64,000 bases of DNA from Bradyrhizobium rifense (GCF_008123425.1 NZ_VSSS01000023.1:62001-126000), one strand, 5' to 3'; counted from the stretch's first letter, positions 57,213 to 64,000 are shown. Notes: generated by a model from the letters alone, not told the origin. Numbers and translations are program-made.

Positions 57213-57914
57213 TTACTTGCCCGGCTTCTTTATCAACCGCTTTGGGCGACTTCTCGGCTTGTCCAAAAGTCCAGCGTAGTCTTTCACGAGATCTTGGAAT
57301 TGTTTACTTTTCCGCCAGCGGCTGACGTTCGATGGATCTACTTTGACTTGAGCTGCGACTGTTGCTGAACGAATATGTTTGTTCTCTGCTATGAGGTGGG
57401 CCGCCTGCTCGCGTGCAACATACCGCGCAATGTCCTTTGGTGACGGCGGAGTCAGACCTAACTGTAAGAAGATGAGCTTTCTCAGCCACGGACCGGGCGG
57501 AGTCTTCTTATGAGCTTGCAACAGGTCAAATGCGACCCATGAGAGTAGTGCCTTGGAGACTGCTTTCCCGTGCCTTACAGCCGCGCCCTTTGCGCTCTTA
57601 GTGCGCTGAGCCTCTCTAACCAGCCAAGCCGACACAGCCTCAGCGACTGTTAAGGGCAGAATGTCCGTTGTGTCGTGCGGAATCTGTTCTTCTTTTCCCG
57701 AACCTATGGAAAATTTGTAGTCGCTTAGATCGACGCCCTCAAATTCTGGATCCCAGTGAACCGGCGCATGGGGAGTCGTTTGAGCCGCGTGCAGCAGCGC
57801 TGGAGGAACGCGCCCCCTCCGCGCCAACGCAGAGTACATTGAGGCTCGCTCATCCCAATAGAAGAAGCCGACTAGCTGCTCCGGGGTGGTAAGGGCGGGG
57901 CGGTTCTGTGTCAT
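57213..57914 (-). CDS. Hypothetical protein with C-terminal HTH-like segment (233 aa)
   Basis: A basic 233-residue soluble protein. The N-terminal half is unrecognised (LTTPEQLVGFFYWDERASMY at residues 8-27). The C-terminal part contains IRSATVAAQVKVDPSNVSRW (about 185-205), which reads as a helix-turn-helix, followed by a strongly basic tail (PRSRPKRLIKKPGK). DNA binding is plausible but not proven. Codon use is less GC-biased than in the core genome, in keeping with the island. Start ATG at 57914. No family recognised. Confidence 0.65.
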   Translation of the reverse strand: MTQNRPALTTPEQLVGFFYWDERASMYSALARRGRVPPALLHAAQTTPHAPVHWDPEFEGVDLSDYKFSIGSGKEEQIPHDTTDILPLTVAEAVSAWLVREAQRTKSAKGAAVRHGKAVSKALLSWVAFDLLQAHKKTPPGPWLRKLIFLQLGLTPPSPKDIARYVAREQAAHLIAENKHIRSATVAAQVKVDPSNVSRWRKSKQFQDLVKDYAGLLDKPRSRPKRLIKKPGK

Positions 57915-58191
57915 CGCTTTGCGCTGCCGTGCGCAGAAAAAATTGGATGCACGGCGGCAGCAATCATTCGTGCAGCCGTTTTAGTTCGCGCATGAGAGGC
58001 ATTTGAAGCAATTCTCGTTAACGCCGAGTTTCTGAACAAGCAGAGTTCCCGAAGATGCTGGACTGACATCACCTCAGCAGCGCTGAAGCGGCACTTAAAG
58101 GCTCGGTGTGGGGGCGCAGCAAGCAACGAGGTGACACGTGGAGAACAGTTGCTCGGTTTCGGTCTCCAAACTGATCAAACAGCAGGCGATA

Positions 58192-58443
58192 ATGAAAAAC
58201 TGTGCAGGCTTTGAGAAAATTAGCGGCGTTGGCAGTTCCGACGGGCAGGGGCTCGTGGTGAGCGTCAATGAGTGCATGAAAGCTTTGAAGATCGGCCGAG
58301 CGACGTTGTATGAGCTGATTAATCGAGGCGAGCTCGACAGCTACCGCCAGGGCCGCTCGCGCAAGATTCTGTGGCGCAGCGTCGAGACCTACATCCAGCG
58401 CCGTTTGCAAGAGGAAGCCCGGCGTCGCGACTGCGGTGGCTAG
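58192..58443 (+). CDS. AlpA/excisionase-type helix-turn-helix protein
   Basis: An 83-residue DNA-binding protein (101 if the GTG at 58138 is used). The winged-helix excisionase/MerR-like motif reads VSVNECMKALKIGRATLYEL (about residues 24-43), then INRGELDSYRQGRSRKILWR. This is the HTH_17 form found in excisionases and AlpA activators of integrated elements. It is probably the recombination-directionality factor or regulator of the integrase at 48946, though it is 8 kb away. Confidence 0.8.
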   Translation: MKNCAGFEKISGVGSSDGQGLVVSVNECMKALKIGRATLYELINRGELDSYRQGRSRKILWRSVETYIQRRLQEEARRRDCGG

Positions 58444-58869
58444 AAGAACTGAGAGGCTCCGGAGAGATCCTCGTGGAGCTACGTCCGTTTGGGTGAGAGC
58501 GGACTCAGAGCATTTGCCATCAAGAACTCCATGCTGCTGCGCTAGCAAGCCGATCTAATGGTCGCGCTCGCACGTGGGTGGCTCCTGGGGCCCACACGGT
58601 AAACCGCGAAGCCCACGCAGGCCGTGGAGATGAGGCGGCGGCGCGGCATCAGCGAAGAAGTCGGCGCAGACGGTGCGAGGCTGCGTGAGATCGTAGAGAA
58701 TGGAAGGAAAGCAACTTGATGATTAGCCGGGTGGCGCTCCCTAGCGAAGGGACCGAATTCAGAAAAATCAAGCTCTTAGGAATAGGTTTGGGGAAATTGC
58801 TTTGCATTGGATTGCATGGCCCTTTTTCGCCGTACCCCAAACTCCAGATCATTTCCTGGGAGGGGCCCG
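58444..58869. other. Intergenic stretch before the DUF6074-like gene
   Basis: About 426 bp with no credible gene. GGGAGGGGCCCG directly before 58870 is the ribosome-binding site of the next gene. No clear promoter hexamers, tRNA or terminator seen. Confidence 0.4.
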
Positions 58870-59151
58870 ATGCGCGGATTTTGTGAAAAGCGCCGGTCCG
58901 TGGCCGAGGTGGTGCCGTTTCCCTACCGTCACCGGCGCGCCTTCATCGAGCGCCAGGCGACGCGCGCCGCCGAACTGAATCCCGACGCGGGCCAACGCCA
59001 CGTCCGCACTCAGATTCAGATCCAGATCGATGCAATGCGTCGCCGCGGTATCAGTGAGGAGCTGATCCTGCGCGAGGCCCGGTGCATGGAAAGCGCGATT
59101 CGAACCGCCCTATGGCGCGCGGTGATGCAGCCTCCGGGGCACGCGCAATGA
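58870..59151 (+). CDS. DUF6074-like small protein (93 aa)
   Basis: A 93-residue basic protein: SVAEVVPFPYRHRRAFIERQ (about residues 10-29), then QIQIQIDAMRRRGISEELIL with an internal Gln/Ile repeat. The VVPFP...R...FIxRQA pattern matches small proteins (DUF6074) that recur in Bradyrhizobium phage-like and integrative elements. ATG at 58870 has a strong Shine-Dalgarno. Its stop overlaps the next start by ATGA, so the pair is co-translated. Function unknown. Confidence 0.75.
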   Translation: MRGFCEKRRSVAEVVPFPYRHRRAFIERQATRAAELNPDAGQRHVRTQIQIQIDAMRRRGISEELILREARCMESAIRTALWRAVMQPPGHAQ

Positions 59152-59723
59152 GTCGCCGATCATCATCGTTCAGCGGCCAATTTGCGGGGCGCCTTGTTGA
59201 AATGCTGGAATCATATGCCTATCGGACCCTGAGCCTCTCCGCCTTGCGCTTGATCAACCGAATCGAGATTGAACTTGCACACCACGGTGGACACGACAAC
59301 GGACGCCTGCCTGTTACATTCGATGATTTCGAGCACTACGGCATTCACAGACATGCGATCGCGCCAGCCATGAGGGAAGCGGAGGCGCTCGGGTTTATCG
59401 AGGTCACTGTGAGGGGCCGAGCTGGCAGCGCGAACCGTCGATCTCCGAACCTCTTTCGGCTGACTTTTCGACCGGTCAAGGGCGCCAGGAACGATGGCAC
59501 GCACGAATGGCGACAAATCAAAAGCGCCGAGGAGGCGGAAGCACTTGCCCGCGCCGCTCGTCTGGCCAAAGCAGAATCTCTGAGGGCGGAAAACGCCAAG
59601 AGCGACCCCCGCAAACCGCACCACAACTCGATAGCCTATAGTGCGGAAATCGTCACTACGGGGGTCAGTACGGAAACCACCACTACTAACTATATCTCGG
59701 GGAGGGGACGCAGTGTTGCTTGA
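59148..59723 (+). CDS. Hypothetical element-borne protein, replication-initiator-like N-terminus (191 aa)
   Basis: A 191-residue protein coupled by ATGA to the DUF6074-like gene. The N-terminal half (SLSALRLINRIEIELAHHGG about residue 30; VTFDDFEHYGIHRHAIAPAM about 55-75; EAEALGFIEVTVRGRAG about 80) has the winged-helix look of plasmid/phage replication or regulatory proteins. The rest is a charged Ala-rich helix and a Thr-rich tail. Such gene pairs are frequent in rhizobial mobile elements. The function is not established. Confidence 0.72.
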   Translation: MSRRSSSFSGQFAGRLVEMLESYAYRTLSLSALRLINRIEIELAHHGGHDNGRLPVTFDDFEHYGIHRHAIAPAMREAEALGFIEVTVRGRAGSANRRSPNLFRLTFRPVKGARNDGTHEWRQIKSAEEAEALARAARLAKAESLRAENAKSDPRKPHHNSIAYSAEIVTTGVSTETTTTNYISGRGRSVA

Positions 59724-59851
59724 TCGATCAACTGCGGTCGCCTCGCTCAACAAGACGAGTGTGGCGCGCCAATTCGGCGTGGCGCCGGAGGGCGGGCCGC
59801 GTTCGAGGCCAAGCTCAAGCGGCCCGCGCCACTGGCAGAGGCGGCTGCGTC

Positions 59852-60025
59852 GTGAAGCGGGATGCAGCCGTGATCCCGTGCGTCGCATTCATCATCACGG
59901 CGGCGCTCGCGGTAGCCATTCATTTCGCCATCGAGACGACCGCCAGCGCTGTGCCACCATCGGCGCCGAGTGCGAAAGACGGACTTCGGCGTCAAGCCGG
60001 ACGGACCCATGTGAGGCTGCCGTGA
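59852..60025 (+). CDS. Small membrane protein in the repeated-module region (57 aa)
   Basis: GTG start overlapping an upstream in-frame stop (GTGA). It encodes a short basic N-terminus, one hydrophobic span (VIPCVAFIITAALAVAIHFA) and a polar tail. The upstream reading frame ends in AFEAKLKRPAPLAEAAAS, which parallels the end of the frame before 61006 (IEARLNPPAPPAVVAAS). It is thus part of a duplicated gene arrangement. The next frame also begins at a GTGA overlap (60022). Function unknown. Confidence 0.45.
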   Translation: MKRDAAVIPCVAFIITAALAVAIHFAIETTASAVPPSAPSAKDGLRRQAGRTHVRLP

Positions 60026-60182
60026 GGTCCTGCGCGTCCTGGGCGCGATCTGGACGTTGTGCGGCTATGGCCTACTTCGATCGGCTCCGGCCGCCGCGCT
60101 CAGGGCGGTCGCCGACCTCATGATCCAGATGAGACAGGTTGACCTTGAGACACCCAACCCACGTGACACGGGCGTGATCTAG
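60022..60182 (+). pseudogene. Frameshifted paralogue of the small membrane protein at 61006
   Basis: The nucleotide sequence after the GTGA overlap aligns with the start of the 61006 gene but lacks a few bases. The conserved frame (LRVLGAIWTLCGYGLL, then ADLMIQMRQVDLETPNPRDT) therefore has no start of its own. Compare WRVLDRIWSAFGLVL and ADLVIEMRHTSVETPDPWDR in the intact copy. I read it as a decayed duplicate. Confidence 0.6.
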
Positions 60183-60245
60183 CCCGCAAGGATGCCCGAG
60201 CAATGCTCGGAGCATGCTGGGAGCATTGCATGAGCATAGGACGAC

Positions 60246-60571
60246 ATGGACCGCTTTTCTCGCCCCCGTCAGACGCCGGAATGGCTGCATCAGGGGGATA
60301 GAAGCTGGGCGCTCAGTATCCGACGTTGTGTGCAGCAATCGGCCATCGCCGGAGCTGCTGACGTGGCACCCGATCGTCGAGGCACCGATCCCGCCGGCCG
60401 CGAGCATCCTGACCGGCTGGCGCTAACCTGCCTGATCTCAGCGCGGGCTTCGCGCGCTATGTCGAGCAGACCGGCTACGGCCGCGGCGCCCGAGACATCG
60501 CCCGACTCATGATCGAGATGAGACAGGGCAGCTATGAGACACCCGAGCCCTGGGATCGTGGCGACATCTGA
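60246..60571 (+). pseudogene. Decayed module: RxxPEW-type start and EMRxxxxETPxPWDRG end in different frames
   Basis: The start MDRFSRPRQTPEWLHQGDRS resembles the start of the 50-aa gene at 61255 (DEIDRKRPEWVAQ). The end, in another frame, reads ARLMIEMRQGSYETPEPWDR, the same C-terminal motif as at 60182 and 61197. Between them lie fragments WHPIVEAPIPP (compare WRPIAKAPI near 61600) and AGFARYVEQTGYGRGAR (compare AGLARYVTRPAAGARG at 61689). At least two frameshifts are needed to join these parts, so it is a mosaic remnant. Confidence 0.5.
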
Positions 60572-60641
60572 CCGGCGGTAGTACCGCCGGTATAACCGCA
60601 AGTAGCACCGCCGGTTGAACTGGCGGTTATAGGAGACGACA

Positions 60642-60710
60642 ATGGGTCATACGCTAGGCGGCGGCATCGGCAACATGGTCGGCAGTGACGACCACATGAA
60701 GAAGAGCTGA
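60642..60710 (+). CDS. Putative 22-aa micro-ORF
   Basis: ATG at 60642 with a very good ribosome-binding site (AGGAGACGACA). It encodes MGHTLGGGIGNMVGSDDHMK plus KS. The same leader word AGGAGACGA precedes the gene at 61255, so the site is part of the duplicated module. Whether the peptide is made is unknown. Confidence 0.35.
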   Translation: MGHTLGGGIGNMVGSDDHMKKS

Positions 60711-60751
60711 TCTCCGATTTTCGCGATCTCTGGCCCAGCGGGCGGGCAGCC

Positions 60752-61009
60752 ATGGCGGCAGCACCGGGAACGACCTCAACCGCTTCTTTATGGCTTGTGC
60801 CAGCTCCTTATCGCAGGGGTGAGACAGTGAGTCAGCGCGCTGACACAGGTGTCTCATGGGACAGTCGCCGCAATGTCGATGCGCGATTCGGTATTGATTT
60901 TCGTTACTTACTGGCACATCGGGCCTGTGAGACAGGAGATGAGACATCGGCCTCAATCGAGGCCAGGCTTAACCCGCCCGCGCCGCCGGCAGTGGTGGCA
61001 GCATCGTGA
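60752..61009 (+). pseudogene. Frameshifted copy of the ETVSxRxD...SHxTVAAM gene
   Basis: The frame starts GETVSQRADTGVS and would continue HGTVAAMSMRDSVLIF only after a 1-base shift. The related frame at 61686 reads RETVSRRGDSPLSHETVAAM without interruption. The distal part ends in PAPPAVVAAS and overlaps the 61006 start by GTGA. I interpret it as a degenerate paralogue. Confidence 0.5.
60820..60856. repeat. Nested inverted repeat, copy 1
   Basis: TGAGACA (60820-60826) and TGTCTCA (60850-60856) enclose the perfect palindrome GTCAGCGCGCTGAC (60831-60844). The arrangement matches copy 2 at 61899-61935, although the inner stem sequence differs. Confidence 0.75.
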
Positions 61010-61197
61010 GCCGGCTCTGGCGCGTTCTTGACCGGATCTGGAGCGCGTTCGGCCTCGTGCTCGTGTTCTGCGCCGGCATGTCGGCGGGGCAATGGATCGG
61101 CTTCGGCAAGGGCGTCCGCGCCATCGCCGACCTCGTCATCGAGATGAGACACACGAGCGTTGAGACACCTGACCCGTGGGATAGGGGCGAGATTTAA
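61006..61197 (+). CDS. Small membrane protein with EMRHTSVETPDPWDRG tail (63 aa)
   Basis: GTG start overlapping the preceding stop (GTGA). The N-terminal amphipathic part (SRLWRVLDRIWSAFG) leads into one membrane helix (LVLVFCAGMSAGQWIGFG) and a polar tail ending in IADLVIEMRHTSVETPDP plus WDRGEI. The tail motif recurs, degraded, at 60110-60182 and 60500-60571. This is the only intact copy. Two TGAGACA heptamers lie inside the tail coding sequence. Function unknown. Confidence 0.6.
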   Translation: MSRLWRVLDRIWSAFGLVLVFCAGMSAGQWIGFGKGVRAIADLVIEMRHTSVETPDPWDRGEI

Positions 61198-61254
61198 GCC
61201 AACAGGAAGCCAGTGGCTTACCCATTGGCATAGCCAATCGCACAGGAGACGAAC

Positions 61255-61407
61255 GTGGACGAGATCGACCGCAAGCGGCCGGAGTGGGTAGCGCAGCCCC
61301 GGCCCGGTCAGGACTGGCCTGACGACCTGTTCGGCGAGCTGGACGGCACGAAGTGCGGCTGGGGACCGGCCATGTCAGCCGCGATCTATCGATTACCGCC
61401 GCAATAA
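61255..61407 (+). CDS. Small acidic/Trp-rich protein (50 aa)
   Basis: GTG start at 61255, AGGAG seven bases upstream, TAA stop at 61405-61407. The product begins VDEIDRKRPEWVAQPRPGQD, continues WPDDLFGELDG and ends in AIYRLPPQ. The start resembles that of the decayed frame at 60246. It lies 57 bp after the 61006 gene, so the two probably form one transcript. Function unknown. Confidence 0.5.
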   Translation: MDEIDRKRPEWVAQPRPGQDWPDDLFGELDGTKCGWGPAMSAAIYRLPPQ

Positions 61408-61685
61408 CATCGCGAGGGACGTCGGTGTCACTCCGGACAAAGTGCGCATAGACATTGACTTCATCGATAGGCTGGCAATGCGGGCTACGTGCAACGAGAC
61501 GCCCCACTGGCTGGCCCCGAATGTGTGGCCAAGAGCCTGCCGACCTGGCCTATGCCGTGCTCGATGGATCCCGCAATGGCGCCCGATCGCCAAGGCGCCG
61601 ATCCGCCACTGGACGGCCTGCCGAGCTACTGGACACGGCCCTGTCTTATCCAGACAGACACCCGTAGGCGGACACCGGCAGCTTT

Positions 61686-62153
61686 ATGGCAGGCTTAGCG
61701 CGGTACGTGACCAGACCAGCCGCGGGCGCTCGTGGCAAAAAACAACAGCCGGTGGGTCCGAACGGACAACCGCCCGGTATACCGGACGGTCAACCGACCG
61801 ATCCGCGCGTCGTTAAGGAGCGCATCACTATCCTCGACCGGCAGCCGCAACTAACCGACGGTGACCGTTTCGCCAGCGACCTTCAGCTAACCGTGCGCGA
61901 GACGGTGAGTCGCCGCGGTGACTCACCCTTGTCTCATGAGACAGTTGCCGCAATGCCGATGAGCGATCCCGCTCTGACCTTCCGTAACTTACTGCACTTC
62001 GAAGCTGTGAGACAGGAGATGCGACATGCGAGCCATGAGCGGATCGGTAAGACGGCGAACCTGATCAGGTGCAGGGCGGGCGTTCGGACCGACTGGGTGC
62101 TGGAGCCGATGGGGGCCTGGACGCGGCAAGCCCGTCCCGGAGCAAATTCATAG
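61686..62153 (+). CDS. Hypothetical protein of the repeated-module region (155 aa)
   Basis: An uninterrupted 155-residue frame. It starts MAGLARYVTRPAAGARGKKQ and passes through a Pro/Gly-rich part. The block RETVSRRGDSPLSHETVAAM (about residues 71-90) and VRQEMRHASHERIGK (about 110) follow; they are seen in frameshifted form at 60821-60960. Its DNA includes the perfect palindrome TGTCTCATGAGACA and a long nested hairpin. It may be the intact parent of the decayed copies, or an open stretch within a structural DNA element. No family recognised. Confidence 0.4.
   Translation: MAGLARYVTRPAAGARGKKQQPVGPNGQPPGIPDGQPTDPRVVKERITILDRQPQLTDGDRFASDLQLTVRETVSRRGDSPLSHETVAAMPMSDPALTFRNLLHFEAVRQEMRHASHERIGKTANLIRCRAGVRTDWVLEPMGAWTRQARPGANS
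61899..61935. repeat. Nested inverted repeat, copy 2
   Basis: GAGAC/GTCTC outer arms enclose GGTGAGTC (61904-61911) and GACTCACC (61920-61927), a perfect 8-bp stem with an 8-nt loop. The 3' arm runs into the palindrome TGTCTCATGAGACA (61930-61943). Confidence 0.75.
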
Positions 62154-62189
62154 CCTCAGCAGCTCTCAGAGCGACTGCCAGAATTATGG

Positions 62190-62723
62190 CTACTCGTCAG
62201 GCTTTCCTGCCAAAAGCCCATGAAGTGACTCAGGGGGGTCATGAGGTTGGTGAAAAGGTCCGAGGTATTCTGCCAGCCGGCGCAATCCTATCGCCATTCC
62301 GATCAGGCGGGCCGCTTCAAGATCGTGCAAATTCGGTGTACACGCCCATCCATCGCATTGGTCGGCAAGATGTTGCATCTGCGAGCTTGATAACAAGCCT
62401 AGTGTGCCTGCTGGAGGTACTGCGAAGAAATCGATGAGGCCAAGTACGTCCGCCCTCGGGATTGGCTTCTCCGGTGCGCCCCCTCGATGGATGATGACCT
62501 TCAAGAAGTCTGGGAGTTTCCACATTCTGCATCGCCGCTCAGCTTTGGCTTCTTCGAGAGCGCCTTCTCTGATAAGCGTGAGCTTACTTTTCAACCGGGG
62601 GATCTCGTCGGCTGACGAGCAAGCCGCGATGTTCTCCGTGATCTGAGCGTACCTATGCGCGCAGAGTTGAATGTAATATTCGGGCTCGAATTTTCTGACC
62701 ACAAAAAAATCCCGCCAGCACAA
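62190..62723 (-). CDS. Hypothetical protein (177 aa), start uncertain
   Basis: A 177-residue soluble protein with regular codon use: FVVRKFEPEYYIQLCAHRYA near the start, then EIPRLKSKLTLIREGALEEA (about 40-60) and a Leu/Ala-rich C-terminal half (LEAARLIGMAIGLRRLAEYL). The only start codon is TTG at 62723, without a ribosome-binding site. The same frame stays open and coding-like upstream into the end of the XRE gene, again without ATG or GTG. The N-terminus may therefore be reached by frameshift or lost. No family recognised. Confidence 0.6.
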   Translation of the reverse strand: MCWRDFFVVRKFEPEYYIQLCAHRYAQITENIAACSSADEIPRLKSKLTLIREGALEEAKAERRCRMWKLPDFLKVIIHRGGAPEKPIPRADVLGLIDFFAVPPAGTLGLLSSSQMQHLADQCDGWACTPNLHDLEAARLIGMAIGLRRLAEYLGPFHQPHDPPESLHGLLAGKPDE

Positions 62724-62796
62724 TGGGTGATGCCGATCGGGGCGGATCAGATCGGTGCTTCTCGTTAGCTCAGGTTCACGCCCATCTCGCAGGTAG

Positions 62797-63042
62797 TCAG
62801 CTTCCCTTCGATCTTCGAGTCCTCCTCGTCCCTTCAGCGAAAATTTCCTGAAAACTCACGCCTAGCGCTTGCGAGACATGCCAGAGCGTTACGATGGTGG
62901 CGTTGCGGGTCCCAAGCTCAAGACCGCTTACGTAGGACCGATCGACGCCCAAGCGATTGGCCAATTCTGCTTGTGACAGCCCAGCGGCAATGCGAAGCCG
63001 CCTAACGTTGCCTCCAACCAGATGTCGCACGTCCTCAGCCAT
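62797..63042 (-). CDS. XRE-family transcriptional regulator
   Basis: An 81-residue Cro/C1-type HTH protein: NVRRLRIAAGLSQAELANRL (about residues 11-30), then GVDRSYVSGLELGTRNATIV and the typical LWHVSQALGVSFQEIFAEG. It is probably a single-domain repressor. It lies upstream of the 62190 gene in the same direction (73-bp gap), an arrangement seen in regulator/effector or antitoxin-like pairs; that link is speculative. ATG at 63042 (GTG at 63048 possible). Confidence 0.85.
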   Translation of the reverse strand: MAEDVRHLVGGNVRRLRIAAGLSQAELANRLGVDRSYVSGLELGTRNATIVTLWHVSQALGVSFQEIFAEGTRRTRRSKGS

Positions 63043-63272
63043 GGACACAATGCGGCAGACCGTGCAATAGATTGCGACGCATTATAGTGCACATACAAAG
63101 GCATTCAGCGTGCAAAACAGCTCTTGCGAGCCTAGTTCTCTATTGCTTGCTTTCTTCGGTTATACATCCCGCGCAGGCGGGGATTGGCAAACCGGTTTGT
63201 CCGAAGAGCGGGCTTGCATAAGAGCACAAGCCGTGGTGGCTTCTCTTCGTACTCTGGGCCGGGGGGCCTTTT

Positions 63273-64000
63273 TTGAATTATTCCATTGCTGGCGCTCAGC
63301 CTGTTATTCGGGCTGACGCACGATCGCTTACATATATTCTCGCGCTGTCGCTTGCGGCCGCGTACTTCCTTGCGTGGCCGCTCTGGCGCGCCCAATTTTT
63401 CATTGAGATCTGGTTTACCGAGTCCTGGAATGCTTATTGGCAGGACGCGGCTGCGACATGGCTACCCATTTACCCGCCGCCCGACAAATTAGCAGGAAAC
63501 AACTATCCGCCGCTGTCCTTTTATGCCGTCGGCTTTATCGGGAAACTCCTCCACGTCGATAACCTTTTTGTAGGACGCTGGTTATCCCTGGTCGGTTTGA
63601 GCGCCCTCGCAGTAGAAGTGTTCTTGGTCGTCAGGACCCTGACCGGGGAAAAGCTCGGGGCCGCCGTGGCGGCGCTTTGGTACCTCGCCATCATGGCCCG
63701 CAATTCGACGATCTATGTTGGCGCGAACGATCCGCAGATAGCTGGCCTCGCGATCATGGGCGCTGGCTTGCTTTGGTTCCTTCGACGAACCGAATTTGGC
63801 GGCTCGCCAACGCCTGCACTGATGTTGATGGTGGTCTCCGGATTCTGGAAGCATAACAACGTCGCTATTCCGCTGGCAGCGTTGGCTTGGCTGTGGTTGA
63901 GCCGGAGCAAGTATGCATATCGATCCACGGCCGCGAGCGCGGAGGCAGTGCTTGTCGGGCTCGCTGCGTGTGTTGTGGTCTTCGGACCGAACTTTATTCC
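63273..64000 (+). CDS. Large polytopic membrane protein, glycosyltransferase-39-like, 3' truncated
   Basis: The frame is open from a TTG at 63273 to the window end (242 residues seen). The beginning is a membrane span (LTYILALSLAAAYFLAWPLW). An extracytoplasmic loop with FTESWNAYWQDAA and AGNNYPPLSFYAVGFIGKLL follows, then at least four more spans. The acidic first loop and the YPPLSFY segment after it fit ArnT/PMT-type (GT39/GT87) lipid-linked sugar transferases. There is no ATG or GTG near the start; the frame continues open upstream to 63222, so the N-terminus is uncertain. Confidence 0.65.
   Translation, partial: MNYSIAGAQPVIRADARSLTYILALSLAAAYFLAWPLWRAQFFIEIWFTESWNAYWQDAAATWLPIYPPPDKLAGNNYPPLSFYAVGFIGKLLHVDNLFVGRWLSLVGLSALAVEVFLVVRTLTGEKLGAAVAALWYLAIMARNSTIYVGANDPQIAGLAIMGAGLLWFLRRTEFGGSPTPALMLMVVSGFWKHNNVAIPLAALAWLWLSRSKYAYRSTAASAEAVLVGLAACVVVFGPNFI

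Larger units (their letters stand above)
60130..62014. repeat. Cluster of 13 TGAGACA/TGTCTCA heptamers
   Basis: Exact TGAGACA starts at 60130, 60146, 60519, 60535, 60820, 60928, 60940, 61145, 61161, 61937 and 62008; TGTCTCA starts at 60850 and 61930. Three pairs are 16 bp apart and one is 12 bp apart; another 12-bp pair (62008/62020) has one mismatch. The heptamers fall in different reading frames, so protein conservation alone does not explain them. By chance about 0.2 would be expected in this length. Confidence 0.8.

Noticed and set aside
57911..58126. A 71-codon minus-strand frame next to the 57213 gene
   Set aside because: It has no ribosome-binding site and no motif, and lies in the probable promoter region between divergent genes.
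60130..62014. Reading the TGAGACA array as a CRISPR array
   Set aside because: The repeat is only 7 bp, spacing is irregular, orientation is mixed, and there is no leader or cas gene.

Overview
The window looks like a chromosomal segment of a high-GC alphaproteobacterium, most likely Bradyrhizobium or a close relative. The reasons are a rhizobial-type phosphatidylcholine synthase, a NasS/NasT nitrate-sensing pair beside an assimilatory nitrite reductase, many ATGA start/stop overlaps, and several palindromic intergenic elements familiar from Bradyrhizobiaceae. The assignment rests on gene content and protein resemblance; no database search was possible.

Core part (1 to about 48.7 kb). The left edge cuts an enolase-superfamily gene coupled to an M24 (creatinase/ectoine-hydrolase-like) gene. 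Then come a UbiH-type monooxygenase, pcs, terC, a quinone oxidoreductase and an acetylornithine-aminotransferase gene. The last is preceded by what I read as an arginine attenuator: a 29-codon ORF with 11 Arg codons followed by an intrinsic terminator. A TPR protein, an unknown protein and rimO follow. The nitrogen block (11.2-17.6 kb) is nasT-nasS, then a structured leader behind a sigma-54-like site, nirC, nirA and a flavoprotein partner. Next are pxpA/C/B (5-oxoprolinase), an RraA-like protein, a cupin and several secreted proteins. A five-gene carbohydrate-type ABC operon ends in a 2-hydroxyacid dehydrogenase. Glucokinase, nicotinamidase, a PhaC-like hydrolase and NAD synthetase follow, then a peptide-type ABC operon led by a TIM-barrel isomerase, and ilvD.

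Island part (48.7 kb to the right edge). A tRNA-Ser(TGA) gene is followed 160 bp later by a P4-type tyrosine integrase, the usual layout of an integrated element. Its cargo includes a nitronate monooxygenase-like gene, a cytoplasmic subtilase next to a soluble vanadium-haloperoxidase/PAP2-like protein with a GGGWQ tandem-repeat N-terminus, and an adenylate cyclase-TPR protein. It continues with a gene-poor stretch, an AlpA/excisionase-like protein and a pair of translationally coupled small phage/ICE-type genes. From 59.7 to 62.2 kb lies an array of partly decayed, tandemly duplicated small-ORF modules, in which the heptamer TGAGACA occurs 13 times. An XRE regulator, an unknown gene and the start of a large membrane protein close the window. 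The far end of the island is not in view.

The most interesting signals, in my judgement, are the putative arginine leader-peptide attenuator, the TGAGACA array with its nested hairpins, the subtilase/haloperoxidase pair with its repeat, and the probable NasT antitermination leader before nirC-nirA.
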